Positions 9,950 through 20,964 of a stretch of DNA of 64,000 nucleotides are shown one piece after another. The position numbers and the translations under genes are program-made. The notes beneath the pieces were generated by a model that worked only from the letters and a program-made list of their open reading frames with translations, had not been told where the DNA came from and did no database searches. The DNA comes from Kingdonia uniflora (taxonomy: Eukaryota > Streptophyta > Magnoliopsida > Ranunculales > Circaeasteraceae): contig JACGCM010001620.1 in NCBI GenBank assembly GCA_014058105.1, positions 1,116,001 through 1,180,000 on the forward strand, read 5' to 3'. Each line of letters starts with the position of its first letter. The first letter of the stretch is position 1.

Positions 9950-10619
9950 GTACGTTTTAAAAAATAAGGTCTTAGTGATAATAAATCACAGAATTGTTGT
10001 GTTTTGCCTTCGTCCAATGTCCTTGTGATACACATCATGAGTTTGCTATGTGTATCTCAATGACAATCTACGATAATCGCCCATGAGATACCCCAAAATT
10101 AACCTCTCTAGAAATGAGTAAATATCATGTTGCACATTTACCATCTAACTGAAAACGAAATTTAGGAAGACAGACAACTAAAATCTGATAATCTAGCAAG
10201 AGCCTAGTCCTTAACTCACACACATAAGCACAGGAATAAGGTTCATTGTATCATATTCTTTAAAATATGCTTTCGGCCCGAGTTTATGATATCGTTCCCC
10301 ATGGCAAACTACAGCATCGTGAATTATGATCACTATTTCCTCCTGAATCGTGACATTTTAACATTTTCTACTAATATAACCCCACAATGAATATAGTACA
10401 ATTTTTTTCCCTTAATAATATAACCCCACAATTGCTACTATTATACACATTGTCTTTTTATGCATCTTTATTGATAGAACTATAAGCTCTAAATGGCAAG
10501 AGCTCTCATGAACTTGAGACAATGATGGTTCAAATCCATCAAGTTCTAATTGTAAAAGTATCAAAAAGACTCTTTAAGTAAACTAATATTATTTAATAAA
10601 ATTTTGAAATTTATAATTG

Positions 10620-11053
10620 CGAGAATCGACTAAAATCATTGTCAATAATTGTGTCTAATACGTCGACGTTTTTGCGTGATAGATAGTACGACTAGTTTGT
10701 ATGTCAAAAAATTTTAGAATTACGACAAATTATGCGATTTTGGCGTCGTAAAATTGCGACGCATAAAACAACGGATAAATAAATCAGAAAATGAAACAAA
10801 TACGACGAAAATAACAATTGATACTTGTGTATATTTTTTGCGACGCATAAAGCGACTTATAAATGTGTCGCAATTTTAACTAAAAACGACAGATATTACG
10901 ACATGGTTTACAGTCGTAATATTACGACGCATTTCAAGTCGAAAACATAAAACTACTGCAAAAAGAACGAAGTTTTTTCGACTAAAATGGAAGTCACTTT
11001 AGCAAAATAACGACTGACGTGCCCCGTCGTTTTTTACTCGTTTTGGCCTAGTG
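10620..11053. repeat. Subterminal repeats and right end of CACTA 1
   Basis: The last 430 bp are full of short repeats in both orientations built on CGAC and GCGACGCATAAA (for example at 10746-10767 and 10838-10853), ending in the inverted terminal repeat at 11041. Such subterminal arrays are where CACTA transposases bind in the known elements. Confidence 0.65.
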
Positions 11054-12325
11054 TCTTCTGCTAAAAGCCCTTTACCATAAGTCTAGCCTTGAATCTCCTT
11101 AAGTCATCATATTTTTTCTTTAGTTTGTATACCTACTTGTTCTACAACGTTATCTTCCCTTTCGGTAACCAAACTAAATCACAAGTTTAATCTACTGATA
11201 ATGACTACATCTTATCATCCATAGCAAGCTCCGACTTGCTCTTGGCTTCCACATCTAAAGCATCCTTGTATCTTTTCGATTCACCACCATCCGTAAGTAA
11301 TAAATGATATAGGGAGTTAACGTACCTAGCCAAAGTATTTATATTTCTCGGCTCCTTTCAAAGTGTTATTGGAATGTCTAGATCATTAGGTTTACATGAT
11401 CCGGTGCATCGGACTCAACCATGACTTCTTCTTCAACCTCTCGAGAAGGTTTAAATTCAATGTCGACAAATTTTGCTGCTTCACTTCGATTCATTTTCAC
11501 AGGTTCTTTAAAGTCTTTATACAAAACTTTCTCATTGAATGTAACATTATGGCTCCGGATGAATTTTTGATTCTTCACATCTCAAAATTAGTACCCAAAC
11601 TCATTAACACCATATCCAATGAATATGCACTTCGTTGACTTTGCATCCAACTTTTTCCTTGTATCTAAATTATCAAGTACATATGAGGTACAAACAAAAA
11701 TATGTAAGTGAGAAAGGTTTACCTCTTTACCGGTTCATGTTTCTTCAGGCAATCCAAAGTCCAAAGCCGTTGAAGGCCATCTATTAATCAAGTACAATGT
11801 TGTACTAGCCACATCTACCAAAAACATTTCAGCAATCCTGCGTTAATTTTCATACTCCTTGCATTTTTGTTTATGGTTTGGTTCATGTGTTCTACAACAC
11901 CATTTTGTTGTGGTGTTTCGGGAATAATCTTCTGTCGCCTAATCCTATTTGATGTGTAATAATCTTCAAACTCATCACTACAGTACTCGCCCTCATTATC
12001 TGACCTAAGATACTTTATTTTCAACTAGAGCCCTCCACTTCTAGAACTTATTAAACATATCCAATTTGTTCTTCATAAAGTAGACCCACAGTTTATGAGT
12101 AGCATCATCGATGAAAGTAACAAAATAATGAGAACCAGCAAGATAAGATACTTTGGTTGGCCCCCAAACATCTGTATGAACAAGATCCAGCCTTTTAAGT
12201 TTCTTTGAACTTCTGGTTATTTTGAAACTAACATTCTTCTGTTTAGCATGAATATACTCTTCACAAAACTTAAGATCAACATCATCAAGACCTTCTAGCT
12301 TTCTCATGGTAACCATCATCTTCAT
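11054..12325 (-). pseudogene. Copia 1 integrase and start of reverse transcriptase
   Basis: Two broken frames carry the integrase core. 12325-12041 includes HTDVWGPTKV (first catalytic Asp) and YFVTFIDDAT (second). 12024-11815 includes RSDNEGEY and PQQNGVVEHMNQTI (catalytic Glu region). 11200-11054 reads into the RT N terminus (FKARLMVKG) up to the CACTA insertion. 11578-11378 is the linker and lacks catalytic motifs. Integrase inserts the DNA copy in the genome. Multiple frameshifts make this copy inactive. Confidence 0.85.
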
Positions 12326-12849
12326 CCCTTTTTAACTTATGTAACCGAGCCGTTTGTGCCTTGTACTTGTATCAATCCCCGGAGTGGTCGCACAAATAGT
12401 TGAAATTATGTCTTGTATTGTATACAATGTTTATTATCTTAAGTCCCGAGCTACTATCGTAGCTCTTTTTGTGACTTTCCAAAAATTATTACCAAAGGTG
12501 CTTGCATATCCACCATTATCTGATAATTGGCTAACCAAGATAAGGTTACGCCCCAATTTGGGTACAAGTCACACATTCTTTAAAATTAATGTTGCCCATA
12601 AAGGTAACTTCAACCTAGCATTTCCCTTTTCAGCAATATTACGCGCACTCTTGTCTGTAAGGAAGACCGTACCAAAGTCGTCTTTAACAATATTGGTTAG
12701 GTAACCTACGTTTGTACTAGCATGGAATAAGGCACCCAGATCAACCATCCATTATTTGTTAACATCGTTGCACAAAAAAAGTAAAGCTTCATCAGAACTA
12801 ACCTCTTTAGTAAGGTTCATTATATCTTTCTCCCCGTCATTTTCTTTTT

Positions 12850-13600
12850 AAAAAAAATTACAATCACGCCTGAAGTGACCCTTCTTTCCACAGGTCCAAC
12901 ATGTACTGGGCAGCTTGGACTTTCTCCTTGACTGTGAATGACCCCTTCCATTCTTCAGCCCCTTTCTATTGGACCTCCCTCTTTCCTCGACGTTCAACAC
13001 ACTGCCGTTTAAACTCTAAGAGAGTTTAAATGATTTTATACCTATTCTCTTCACTTATAATCAACGAGACTATAATGTCAAATGTAAATGCTTCCTTCCC
13101 CGATGAATTGCTCATAGCTGCAATAAACCCTTCTTAGTTCTCTGGCATGTGCCCCAAAAGAGCCCATGTTCTCACCTCCTCGGTAAAAGTGATTTTCACA
13201 GATTCAAGTTGAGCATGAATAGTATTAAACTCACTAATATGAGTTTGCACGCTACCATTATCTTTCATCTTTAAAGTAAATATGCAGTGCAAGAGATGTA
13301 CCTTATTTAGCCTGGACGATTCTGAGTACATAGAGGATAGAGTCTCCATCAACTCCTTTATTTTCCCAACTTTGGAGTTCATATATTGAATTTGAGATAA
13401 TAGCGCCAACCTGACGGTTCCAAGCGCCTTGCGATCCAAGCGTGCTCACTTTGAAGCATCATGATCTGTTGGCTTCATCTTAATTCCACCCAGTGGTAAG
13501 TCAAGATCCTTCTGATAGAGATAATCTTCTATCTGCATCATCTACACTCTAAAATTCGAACCATTGAACTTCGAAATCTTCAATTTCTCTTCGTCGGTCA
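12850..13600 (-). pseudogene. Copia 1 gag with zinc knuckle
   Basis: The frame at 13439-13134 codes for a UBN2-type copia Gag segment (SRLNKVHLLHCIFTLKM, then THISEFNTIHAQLE, then LLGHMPEN). Further along, near 12910-12870, lies a zinc knuckle CWTCGKKGHFRRDC with the C-x2-C-x4-H-x4-C spacing intact. Gag packages element RNA. The start region next to the primer site is frameshifted. Confidence 0.8.
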
Positions 13601-13630
13601 TCGTTTGTTACCGCACAAGCCCTAGAATAA

Positions 13631-13644
13631 GCATTCTGATACCA
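13631..13644 (-). other. Primer binding site of copia 1
   Basis: The minus strand reads TGGTATCAGAATGC, complementary to the 3' end of initiator tRNA-Met as in most plant copia elements. It lies two bases inside the 5' LTR. Confidence 0.85.
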
Positions 13645-13646
13645 GT

Positions 13647-14317
13647 TATTAATAATTGAGGTAGTTAGTCTCTCTTCTACGGTAAGAACAAATTGTAGAA
13701 ATTGTCAACCAAGTAATAAGCCGAATGAAGAATAAAACAAGGACAAAAGATTTACTCGAAGAAGGGAAGTAAAAAATTATTTCTGATGAAAAGCCACTCC
13801 CCGCGAATAATCTACTATAAATCAATAGGTTACAATACAATCTCTCAAGCTTCCTCGAAACTTAAATGGAGTCTCTCAAACCCTAGTTCTCTCTAGAATT
13901 AAACTCAATCAAGATAACCTAAGAAATTCATTGGGTATCCCTTATATAGTTGGAAGGTTATTACGTCAATTAGGACTCAAAGTACAGGTTACGAAGCGAG
14001 CCAACGTCTTCATTCTAACCTTCAAAAACTGTGTTTACAAATTCTATTCGAATAAACTTCAAAGTTTATTCGAACAGAACGTGTTTCGAGACTTCTAATC
14101 AAATAGACTTTGAGTCTATTCGAACAGATAACTTTCTAGTTTAATATCTCAAAAGTTTATTCAAATAAAATATGTTTTGCCTCTTCTGTTCGAATTGACA
14201 TTATGTCTATTCTAGCAAAATACTAAAAATCTATATTTTCCTTCCGTCTTCGATCCTCGTTCGTCCCACGAACTACAAAGAACTGACACGAACATAATTC
14301 TAGTTCATTCCTTAACA
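13647..14317 (-). repeat. 5' LTR of copia 1
   Basis: 671 bp, paired with 4061-4733. It begins (minus strand) TGTTAAGGAATGAACTAG at 14317. The right target duplication ATCCC follows at 14318-14322. Confidence 0.85.
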
Positions 14318-14507
14318 ATCCCATCACGAAAGGCCCTTATCTCAGTTTCATATTTGGAGGGTCCTACCTTCTTGGTGATGCTCATATTGGTTGAGAAAAG
14401 AAATAACTGGTTTGTGACACATACTAATTAGGGTACTATTATTTTAATTGTATCTTGTATATGTACTCTACCATACATTATATGTTTATATTATATGAGG
14501 TATTAGT
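14318..14507. other. Single-copy spacer between copia 1 and copia 2
   Basis: 190 bp, beginning with the target duplication. One + frame from 14326 to 14389 lacks stops (GPYLSFIFGGSYLLGDAHIG) and looks coding-like, but I cannot assign it. The rest is AT-rich with no feature. Confidence 0.3.
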
Positions 14508-15077
14508 TGTTAAACCACACAGGGGAAACCAAACACCGATTCAATCTGATTAGCGATGAACAAACTAAAGTAATAAACACAATCAAATGATAACACACAA
14601 TTTATCGTGGTTCGGAAAATTGCCTACGTCCACACAAATAGAGAGAAAGTGTATGTTTTATTAGATGATTCAAGGTTATAATCACTCACAAAAAAATTGA
14701 GGTCTATCTTGGTTTTTCCTAGAAAAGAACTTACCAAAGAATGGCTAAGAAATACCCTAGGTCTTCATTTTATACTTGGGAGATTATTACATTAATTATA
14801 CGGATCACGAGGTAAGCCAATGGTCTAAATAACCTCATCAAAACAAACCTCTGCATCATAGGTCGAATGACTATGAGTCTCGCTTGAATGACTATGAGCC
14901 TCCAATAAAAGATTTTAATTGGGTCAAATTTTAGGCAAAAAATTGACCATCGTTCAAACGACTATGATGGTCGCTCGAACGAATATGAGCCTCCAGCAGA
15001 GATTTTAATTGGGTCAATTTTTAGAACAAATATGAGGCTCGTTTGAATGACTATGAACCTCCAAATATTATGCCTTT
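14508..15077 (-). repeat. 3' LTR of copia 2
   Basis: It pairs with 19059-19563. Both contain repeated blocks of the type CGAACGACTATGAGCCTC and the sequence CGATTAGCGATGAACAAACT. The element start (minus strand) reads ATCGGG here and TGTCGGG in the other copy, so TGT has mutated. Confidence 0.8.
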
Positions 15078-15093
15078 ATACCCGATAATTCTC
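15078..15093 (-). other. Polypurine tract of copia 2
   Basis: The minus strand reads CCGAGGTGGAGAAT directly before the 3' LTR, a typical copia plus-strand primer. Confidence 0.75.
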
Positions 15094-15504
15094 CACCTCG
15101 GTAAAGATTTCATCAAATTTGAGCTGAACATCGCCAACCCAACAAAAAAACCCTATCTATCACAAATGTCCCCAAGGACCAGAAAAATAAACACCCCAAA
15201 GGACCAAATCGACTGCAATAAAATAATGGTTACCTACGTATCATGGATCAAGTCGCTTGTAGTTTTCATTATCTCCGTTAGTAGCCAAATCAATTCTTAT
15301 GAAGGCTTTGGACCAAGTCCAAAAAATAATTGAACTTAATCCTAGAAACACTTTCATAAACATTTCAGTCGAATTATTATTCATGTGAATCTTCTTTAAT
15401 TGAATCTCACATTCTTCAAGTACTTTTATGAAAAAATCGTAACGCACATCAATGTGCTTTGTGAGTTGATGATGAACTTGATCTTTCGCCAAAAAAATAG
15501 CACT
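15094..15504 (-). pseudogene. Copia 2 RNase H, remnant
   Basis: Between RT and the polypurine tract, the frame at 15492-15241 reads KDQVHHQLTKHIDVRYDFF and ends in the GL...FWTWSKAF tail typical of copia pol C termini. The upstream part with the catalytic residues is missing: RT runs directly into this piece at about 15505, so several hundred bases of RNase H are deleted. Confidence 0.65.
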
Positions 15505-16197
15505 TTAACTATCACAAAACACATCAAGATGCTCCATCAAGCTACTAGTTGCACTAGTATAAAGAACTTGACTCATATAATCACATTCCTCATCAATTTT
15601 TGGAGACATAGTAACTTTAAGCTTAAAATGAGGGGCAAGGGGCGCACTTACAAGTACCTTCTTTATGTATATCATTTGAGAAAGATGTATGATTCCCTTC
15701 TCTTTATCTCTATGAATCTCCATACCAAGAATCTTCTTTGCGCCACCCATATCCTTCATCTTAAATTCTCCACCCATTTGTTTCTTCAACTTGTCAATCT
15801 CGCTTTTATGCTTACACTTAATAAGCATATCATCAACATACAAAAGCAAGTAAATAAATGACCAATCATGTAGCTTGCGTAAGTAGACACAGTGGTCATA
15901 ATAACTCTGTTTGTACATCTGCCCAATCATAAATTGATCAAACCGTTTGTACCATTGTCTTGAAGAGTGATTCAAGCCGTACAACGATCTCTTCAGTTTA
16001 CACACATAATCTTTATTTCTATCAACTTTAAACCCATTCGATTGAGTCATATAGGTCTCTTTTTTAAAATTTTCATGTAAGAACGCCGTCTTAATATCGA
16101 GTTGTTGTAACTCCAAATCAAATTGTGCTACCAAGGCTAAAATGATACAAATGGGGGAGTATTTTACCACTAAAGAAAAAACTTTATTATAATCCAT
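15505..16197 (-). pseudogene. Copia 2 reverse transcriptase
   Basis: This is the longest intact frame of the element, 230 codons. Landmarks are ELQQLDIKTAFLHENF (first catalytic Asp region), LKRSLYGLNHSSRQWYKRFD, the catalytic box LLLYVDDMLI with both Asp intact, and LGMEIHRDKEKGIIHLSQ. The N-terminal finger region lies upstream (16198-16550) in other frames. RT domain identity is certain, but without a complete pol frame the protein is not made as such. Confidence 0.85.
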
Positions 16198-16880
16198 CCC
16201 CTCTCTTTGAGTATAGGCTTTGGCTATGCCTCAAAGCATATGAGATCATTATTTCTTTGTGTAGACCCGCTTACAACAAATAACCTTCTTTCCCTTAGGT
16301 AACTTCAAAAGTTCCCAAGTTTCATTCTTAAAAAGAGAATACATCTCTTCCTTCATCGCTCCTTCCAATTTGTTATCTTATATAGAACTTTAAATAACTC
16401 TTTTATAAGTAAAAGGAACAATTTCTTCAATGACTGGTAGTACGTAGGCTACCATGGCCTTCGCCTTTGGAAGTACCATGTCTTTGTAAGTCATCCTGGC
16501 TTACTTGTATTCCTTTTTGGTTTACTAGATGTAATTGGCTCCACAACCGGAGTCTCCTTATATGTACTGGTAAATGCTTCACTTTTGTCTATATTTTCAT
16601 CATCTGGAATATTAACTAATGGCATATCAGCCGTTGTCACACCAGTAGATGGCACCCTCTTTGGTATAGAACTATTTGGATTATGTGAAGATGCGTCAAT
16701 CTCTACCTATTACAAAATCTCATTTGTCATCTTTTCTTCGTACTTAGAGACTTGTGACTTCATCATAGAAGTCTTATCAAAAGTGACATCCCTGCTTAGA
16801 ATAATATTTTGGTTTTTCATATCCCATAACTTATAACCTTTAACCCCTTTCTTCTTACCCAGAAAAGTGGTTATCCTTGC
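16198..16880 (-). pseudogene. Copia 2 integrase C terminus and RT linker
   Basis: By position this joins the integrase (up to 16881) and RT (from 16197). On the minus strand it contains stretches of acidic and Ser/Thr-rich linker sequence with stops and frameshifts. No catalytic motif is expected or seen. Confidence 0.55.
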
Positions 16881-17611
16881 TCAAGGATCCAACTTACCAT
16901 CTTTGAAATGATAGTATGCCGAACATCCAAAGATACAAATAGTATCATAATCTGTAATAGGTTCTCTCAACCAAGCTTCAATTGGTGTTTTACCTTTAAT
17001 TATAATTGAAGGCAACCTATTAATGAGGTAGCATGCATATGTCGAAGCCTCAATCCAAAACACTTTGCATAACCTAAAATTATACAACATACATTGTACC
17101 TTTTATAGTAAAGTACGATTCATACGCTTTACTACCCCATTTTGTTACAGTGCCTCCCTAATGGTGAAATGTCTCAAATTTCCACATCCTGAAAAATTTA
17201 CAAGAGCGGATCACTTGTATACTCTTTACCATTATCTGAACAGAGCAATTTGATCTTTTTGCCAGTTTGAGTTTCTATCAACTTCTTCTACCTCATGAAT
17301 ATTTTTAGAACTTCATCCTTCCTTCTCATGGTATATACCCATACACACCTAGAAAAATCATCAACAAATGACACAAAATAATGTTTACCTCCAAGTAATA
17401 CATTTCTAGAGGGTTTCCATACATCTGAATGAACATACTTAAGGATTCCACGAGTACAATAGGTTGCCGTGCCAAACTTCACCCTTATCTGCTTACCCAG
17501 AATACAGTGCTCACAAAAATCTAACTTGCACGCCTTAACACCTTTCAATAGTCTTTCATTCACAAGAACTTTTAAGGACTTCTCTATGTATATGCTAAAT
17601 GCATATGCCAT
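16881..17611 (-). pseudogene. Copia 2 integrase
   Basis: 17611-17288 codes for a pre-integrase HCxxC tail (DFCEHCILGKQIRVKF), YVHSDVWKPS with the first catalytic Asp, and YFVSFVDDFSRCVWVY with the second. After a frameshift, 17090-16881 continues with WIEASTYACYLINRLPS and GKTPIEAWL. The intervening PQQNG/Glu region near 17130-17250 is frameshifted. Identity is clear; activity is excluded. Confidence 0.85.
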
Positions 17612-17720
17612 AGTCTAGTAGTATCTCTAGAAGTAGTCTACGTACTTCCCGCAGTAGCAACATCCCCAAAAATAGTTGTACTACCTAAATAGTATAAGTT
17701 GTTGCTTCTTCTTTGACCCT

Positions 17721-18216
17721 TCAAACCACCATTACTTCCTTAAGAACCTTCTGATCCCCATTTTCAGAAACAACATTGTAGCCTTTTGCTTCAAGTAAAC
17801 CAGTTGAGATAATATTCTTCTTCACAGTCAAAATATACTGAACCTCTTCAATTTCTTGAACCAAACCATTATGCAACTTAAGATGAATATTACCTATTCT
17901 CATTACGCAACAAGAATAATCATTTCCCATCAACATAACCCACTTTCTAGCCTTTTGAAATTGTAAAAAAAAACCTTTCGAGACAAATATGATAGGTAGC
18001 AACCGAATCCATAATCCATTCTTTGGAATCACCAATGTATGCACTAGATGATATGGTTAAAGAATAGTTAGAATCATTACCATCATTTACCCCAAAGTCT
18101 TGAGTAACATTCACAGAAGAGCCTGCTTTCCAAACTTTCTTCTTCTTTAGAAGTACAAGATACTCATTCTTCCAATGTCCCATCTCATAACACAATGTAT
18201 ATTCATCTTTACCCAA
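17721..18216 (-). pseudogene. Copia 2 Gag zinc knuckle and protease
   Basis: The frame 18216-17947 begins YTLCYEMGHWKNEY, a zinc knuckle in which the first and last Cys are Tyr. It then has EWIMDSVATYHIC, corresponding to the protease active site D-S/T-G with the Gly replaced by Val. The frame 18044-17721 continues in the pre-integrase region (NGLVQEIEEVQYILTVKKN). Lost metal ligands and the altered active site show decay. Confidence 0.75.
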
Positions 18217-18252
18217 ATTGTTACGATTAAATTTGCGTCGACCTCTTGACTT

Positions 18253-18828
18253 CTATCGAAAGTTATTACCACTAGACTTCTTCTTGTCCGTAGACCTCCC
18301 TCTTGCTTTCAACACCTCATATATTAACTTGACAGACTCAGGTTGATTCTTCTTTCTGTACTCACGATTCACCACCATCGTCGTCACATCCGAATATTTT
18401 AAAGAGCTTTTCCCATAGGTAATCATCGTTATAAAGTATTCGTACACTTCAGGTAGCAAGTTCAAGAATAATATAATTTTTTCCTCATCACTAACAACCT
18501 CGGCAAGTAACTTAGTAAAATTATTCAAATGCTCTGACATAGAATTCCATTGTCTTATAGTGAAGCGGTAAAACTTCCTTCTCAAAAAGAGTCGATTTTG
18601 GATGCCCTTTACCAAATACTTCTTCTCAAGAATCCTCTAAATCTCTTTTACCGAGGTTTCATTCATTACAAGATACTGTATGTCTTGAACTAGGCATAAC
18701 CTAATTTGACCACATGCCTTTTTATTTATCTTCTTCGAAACACTCTTTTTAACCTCCTCGGACTTGTCTTCCAACACCTCATCCAAATATTGTTGACTAA
18801 GCGCATCAATAACTTTACATCGCCACAT
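18253..18828 (-). pseudogene. Copia 2 gag
   Basis: Two frames cover a UBN2-type copia Gag. The first (18828-18637) reads MWRCKVIDALSQQ and ends near MNETSVKEI. The second (18615-18253) reads YRFTIRQWNSMSEHLNNFTK, LLPEVYEYFITMITYG and KKKSSGNNFR, the basic tail before the zinc knuckle. The order and spacing match intact copia Gags. Confidence 0.8.
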
Positions 18829-19041
18829 GATAAAGTTTTTTGTATCATTGAATTTTTTAACTTCAATTTTGGCATTGCTAAACTTAACCGTTGTGTCATT
18901 CTGTTTAGGTGCCGTTGAGGAACTTGGTTAATCTTTTACCATTGTTTTCCTAATTTTCATACACTAATTAAATAAAAAAATAAATCAAAATTGAGATAAG
19001 ACGTTACCTCATATTTTAAGAACCACCGATGATACAACCTC

Positions 19042-19053
19042 ACTCTAATACCA
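19042..19053 (-). other. Primer binding site of copia 2
   Basis: The minus strand reads TGGTATTAGAGTG, one base from the standard tRNA-Met primer complement TGGTATCAGAG, next to the 5' LTR. Confidence 0.75.
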
Positions 19054-19058
19054 ATTCT

Positions 19059-19563
19059 TGAGCCACACAACGGAAACCAAACACTAATTCAATCCGATTA
19101 GCGATGAACAAACTAAAGTAATAAACACAATCAAACGAGAATACATAATTTGTCGTGGTTCAGCAAATTACCTATGTCTTTACCAATAGAGAGAGAGAGT
19201 TTTATTTGATGATTCGAGGTTACAATCACTTACCAACAAATTGAGGTCTCTCTAGGTTTTCTCTAGAAAAGAACTCACCAAGGGATGGCCAAGAAATACC
19301 ATAATTTTCATTTTTATACTTGGGAGATTATTACATTAATTACATGGATCACGAGGCAAGCCAATGGTATAAACGACCTCTTCAAAACAAACCTCCGCAT
19401 CGTCATTAAAACGACTATGAGTCTCGATCAAACAACTATGAGCCTCCAACAGAAGAATGTAACTGGGTCAATTTTTAGGTAACAAATTGACAGTCGTTTG
19501 AACGACTATGAGCCTCGTTCGAGCGACTATGCACCTCCACGTATTCTGCCTTCATACCCGACA
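19059..19563 (-). repeat. 5' LTR of copia 2
   Basis: 505 bp, + strand ends TGAGCCACAC and CATACCCGACA. It is shorter than its partner because one internal repeat block is missing. Confidence 0.8.
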
Positions 19564-20430
19564 TTGATTGGATATGAAAACAAGTATCAAACTCTTAATG
19601 GTGTTTATATTTTATAGGAGGAGGATAATTTGTGACGGGGAGCTGGGGATTCCAACGTTGGAGATTCCAAAGTTGAAGCAAAATGGTTCTTATGGTTGTG
19701 GTCTTGAATAATCATTTAGTTATCAAACTTGAACTTAGTTTCCAGACTGTTTACTTTTTGGCATGGCTACGGTTTATGACTTTGTTTCAAAATTCTTACT
19801 AACTTTCGTGTAGTTTAAATGTACTTAGTTTGAATGGTGTGCTTCTATGTAGCTTAAATGATGCTTTTATGTAATTTGAAACATATTTCTATCTACCATG
19901 AAAACTCCTCTAAATAAATTGTTACGTTCGATGTTAATTTCCATTTCTGTACTATTTGGGATGATCAGAACACTTTTCATACTGCATATTCATATTCGTT
20001 GTTCTGTTAACAAATAGGGGGCAGATGCTCTATAATTTTATCTGAAACATTTCTACTTGTTATAACATATGTGTATTTCAGACCTCATAGTGGTTTAGCT
20101 TTGCAACAATTATCTTAGTAATGCATGGCTATCAAGGAACCCATAGGAGGATTCAGAACAATCTCTTCGAAACACTCAATATATATATGATCGGGTATAC
20201 AACAGTATAGAATCACACATCAAAGACCTTTACATGATACCAAACTGAGCATATATAAATGCCAAGGTGAACTTATTTTAATTTTTTTGCACTTTCGCCT
20301 ATGGTCTTTATCAGAGCCAAAAAGATAAACTAGAAGTTTGGTGCACACCAGCTTAATACACATATAATCAAAAAAACAAATAAGAACTCCAAATCAACTC
20401 AAATGCAAACATCGAGAGCTACACAGAGAG
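19564..20430. other. Single-copy AT-rich sequence, no gene assigned
   Basis: A short stop-free stretch after a possible acceptor TTTTATAG (about 19610-19709, + strand, TLEIPKLKQNGSYGCGLE then stop) could be a terminal exon. I do not recognise it. The remainder has no visible repeat or coding signal. Confidence 0.3.
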
Positions 20431-20449
20431 TTAGAGAGAACAAACAAAC

Positions 20450-20706
20450 TTGAGAATCAAGGGTTTAAATGGTTCCTCCTGGTCACCATCATTGACCTTG
20501 GGGAGAAGCTCAGCAGTGAGATCACCATCGTCGATTGAGACTTCAGAGGTGACGTGAGAACATGATCCAGGTTTATGAGATCGAGCTCCTATGCAAAAAG
20601 GGGTTTGATTACAAGTTGGAATTTCTTCCTTCTTCCATGATTGGACTGAAACATTGAGATGAAAAAGAAGAAGTAGTAGGAGAGTTAGGGTTGAAGTTTG
20701 AATCAT
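20450..20706 (-). pseudogene. RSW3/PSL5-like: First exon of glucosidase II alpha subunit (truncated gene)
   Basis: From ATG 20706 the minus strand codes for a hydrophobic signal peptide (STLTLLLLLLFHLNVSVQS) followed by WKKEEIPTCNQTPFCIGARS and EVSIDDGDLTAELLPK. This is the N terminus of the ER enzyme that trims glucose from N-glycans during folding. The start is the ATG, not an upstream TTG in the same frame. The frame reaches KPLIL and then meets GTTTGT, a plausible intron donor at 20449. No later exon is found downstream; copia 2 lies 0.9 kb away. This is either a truncated gene or an isolated duplicated exon. Confidence 0.75.
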
Positions 20707-20964
20707 TTGTTTTGATGCAACAGCAATGCCCAAACCCTTATACCTTAAGCCCAGAAGTTAAGTATATCTACAACACCAAGGAGAAGAAGATAGAAACCCA
20801 AAAATGCTACTCAATTCGGCAATTAAGGGTTGAATGGCCTAGATCATTTCTTTGGTTAAGAAGTACCATGGAATACATCAGGGCCATCAAATGTACCCAT
20901 CGTTGCTCGTATCAGTAAAATCAACGCTTAAGACCCAACCAAAAAGTTGGGTCTCTATTTTCTT
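20707..20964. other. 5' flank of the glucosidase II exon, with a hairpin
   Basis: The sequence contains AGACCCAAC, six bases, then GTTGGGTCT (20931-20954), a perfect 9-bp inverted repeat. It lies at the broken left edge of the copia 3 LTR. No further gene is visible. Confidence 0.5.

Larger units (their letters stand above)
6111..11053. mobile_element. Gene-capturing CACTA transposon 1 (Pack-CACTA)
   Basis: The left end reads CACTAGGCCAAAA and the right end is its exact inverse TTTTGGCCTAGTG, a 13-bp perfect terminal repeat. Both are flanked by the 3-bp duplication TCT (6108-6110, 11054-11056). The copia RT frame continues across the two flanks. No CACTA transposase is recognisable; instead the interior holds fragments of host genes on both strands. 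At 4,943 bp it is a non-autonomous element that copied genomic DNA with introns. Confidence 0.9.
4061..14317 (-). mobile_element. Copia 1: complete but inactive Ty1/copia retrotransposon
   Basis: Two LTRs of 673 and 671 bp, a perfect ATCCC target duplication, a tRNA-Met primer site (13631-13644) and gag-integrase-RT-RNase H in copia order on the minus strand define the element. Its 10.3 kb is twice the usual size because a CACTA transposon (6111-11053) sits in the RT gene. Stops and frameshifts occur throughout. The LTRs have drifted visibly from each other, so the insertion is not recent. Confidence 0.9.
14508..19563 (-). mobile_element. Copia 2: Ty1/copia retrotransposon, degenerate
   Basis: LTRs at 14508-15077 and 19059-19563 are in the same orientation. 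A polypurine tract and a tRNA-Met-type primer site lie just inside them, and gag, protease, integrase, RT and RNase H fragments are in copia order on the minus strand. The length, 5.06 kb, is normal. The five bases outside the ends (TTAGT and TTGAT) match at only three positions, so the target duplication has decayed or an end is slightly misplaced. Confidence 0.85.

Noticed and set aside
20691..20918. + strand 75-codon ORF over the glucosidase exon
   Set aside because: Antisense shadow of the 5' UTR and signal peptide; no protein-like features.
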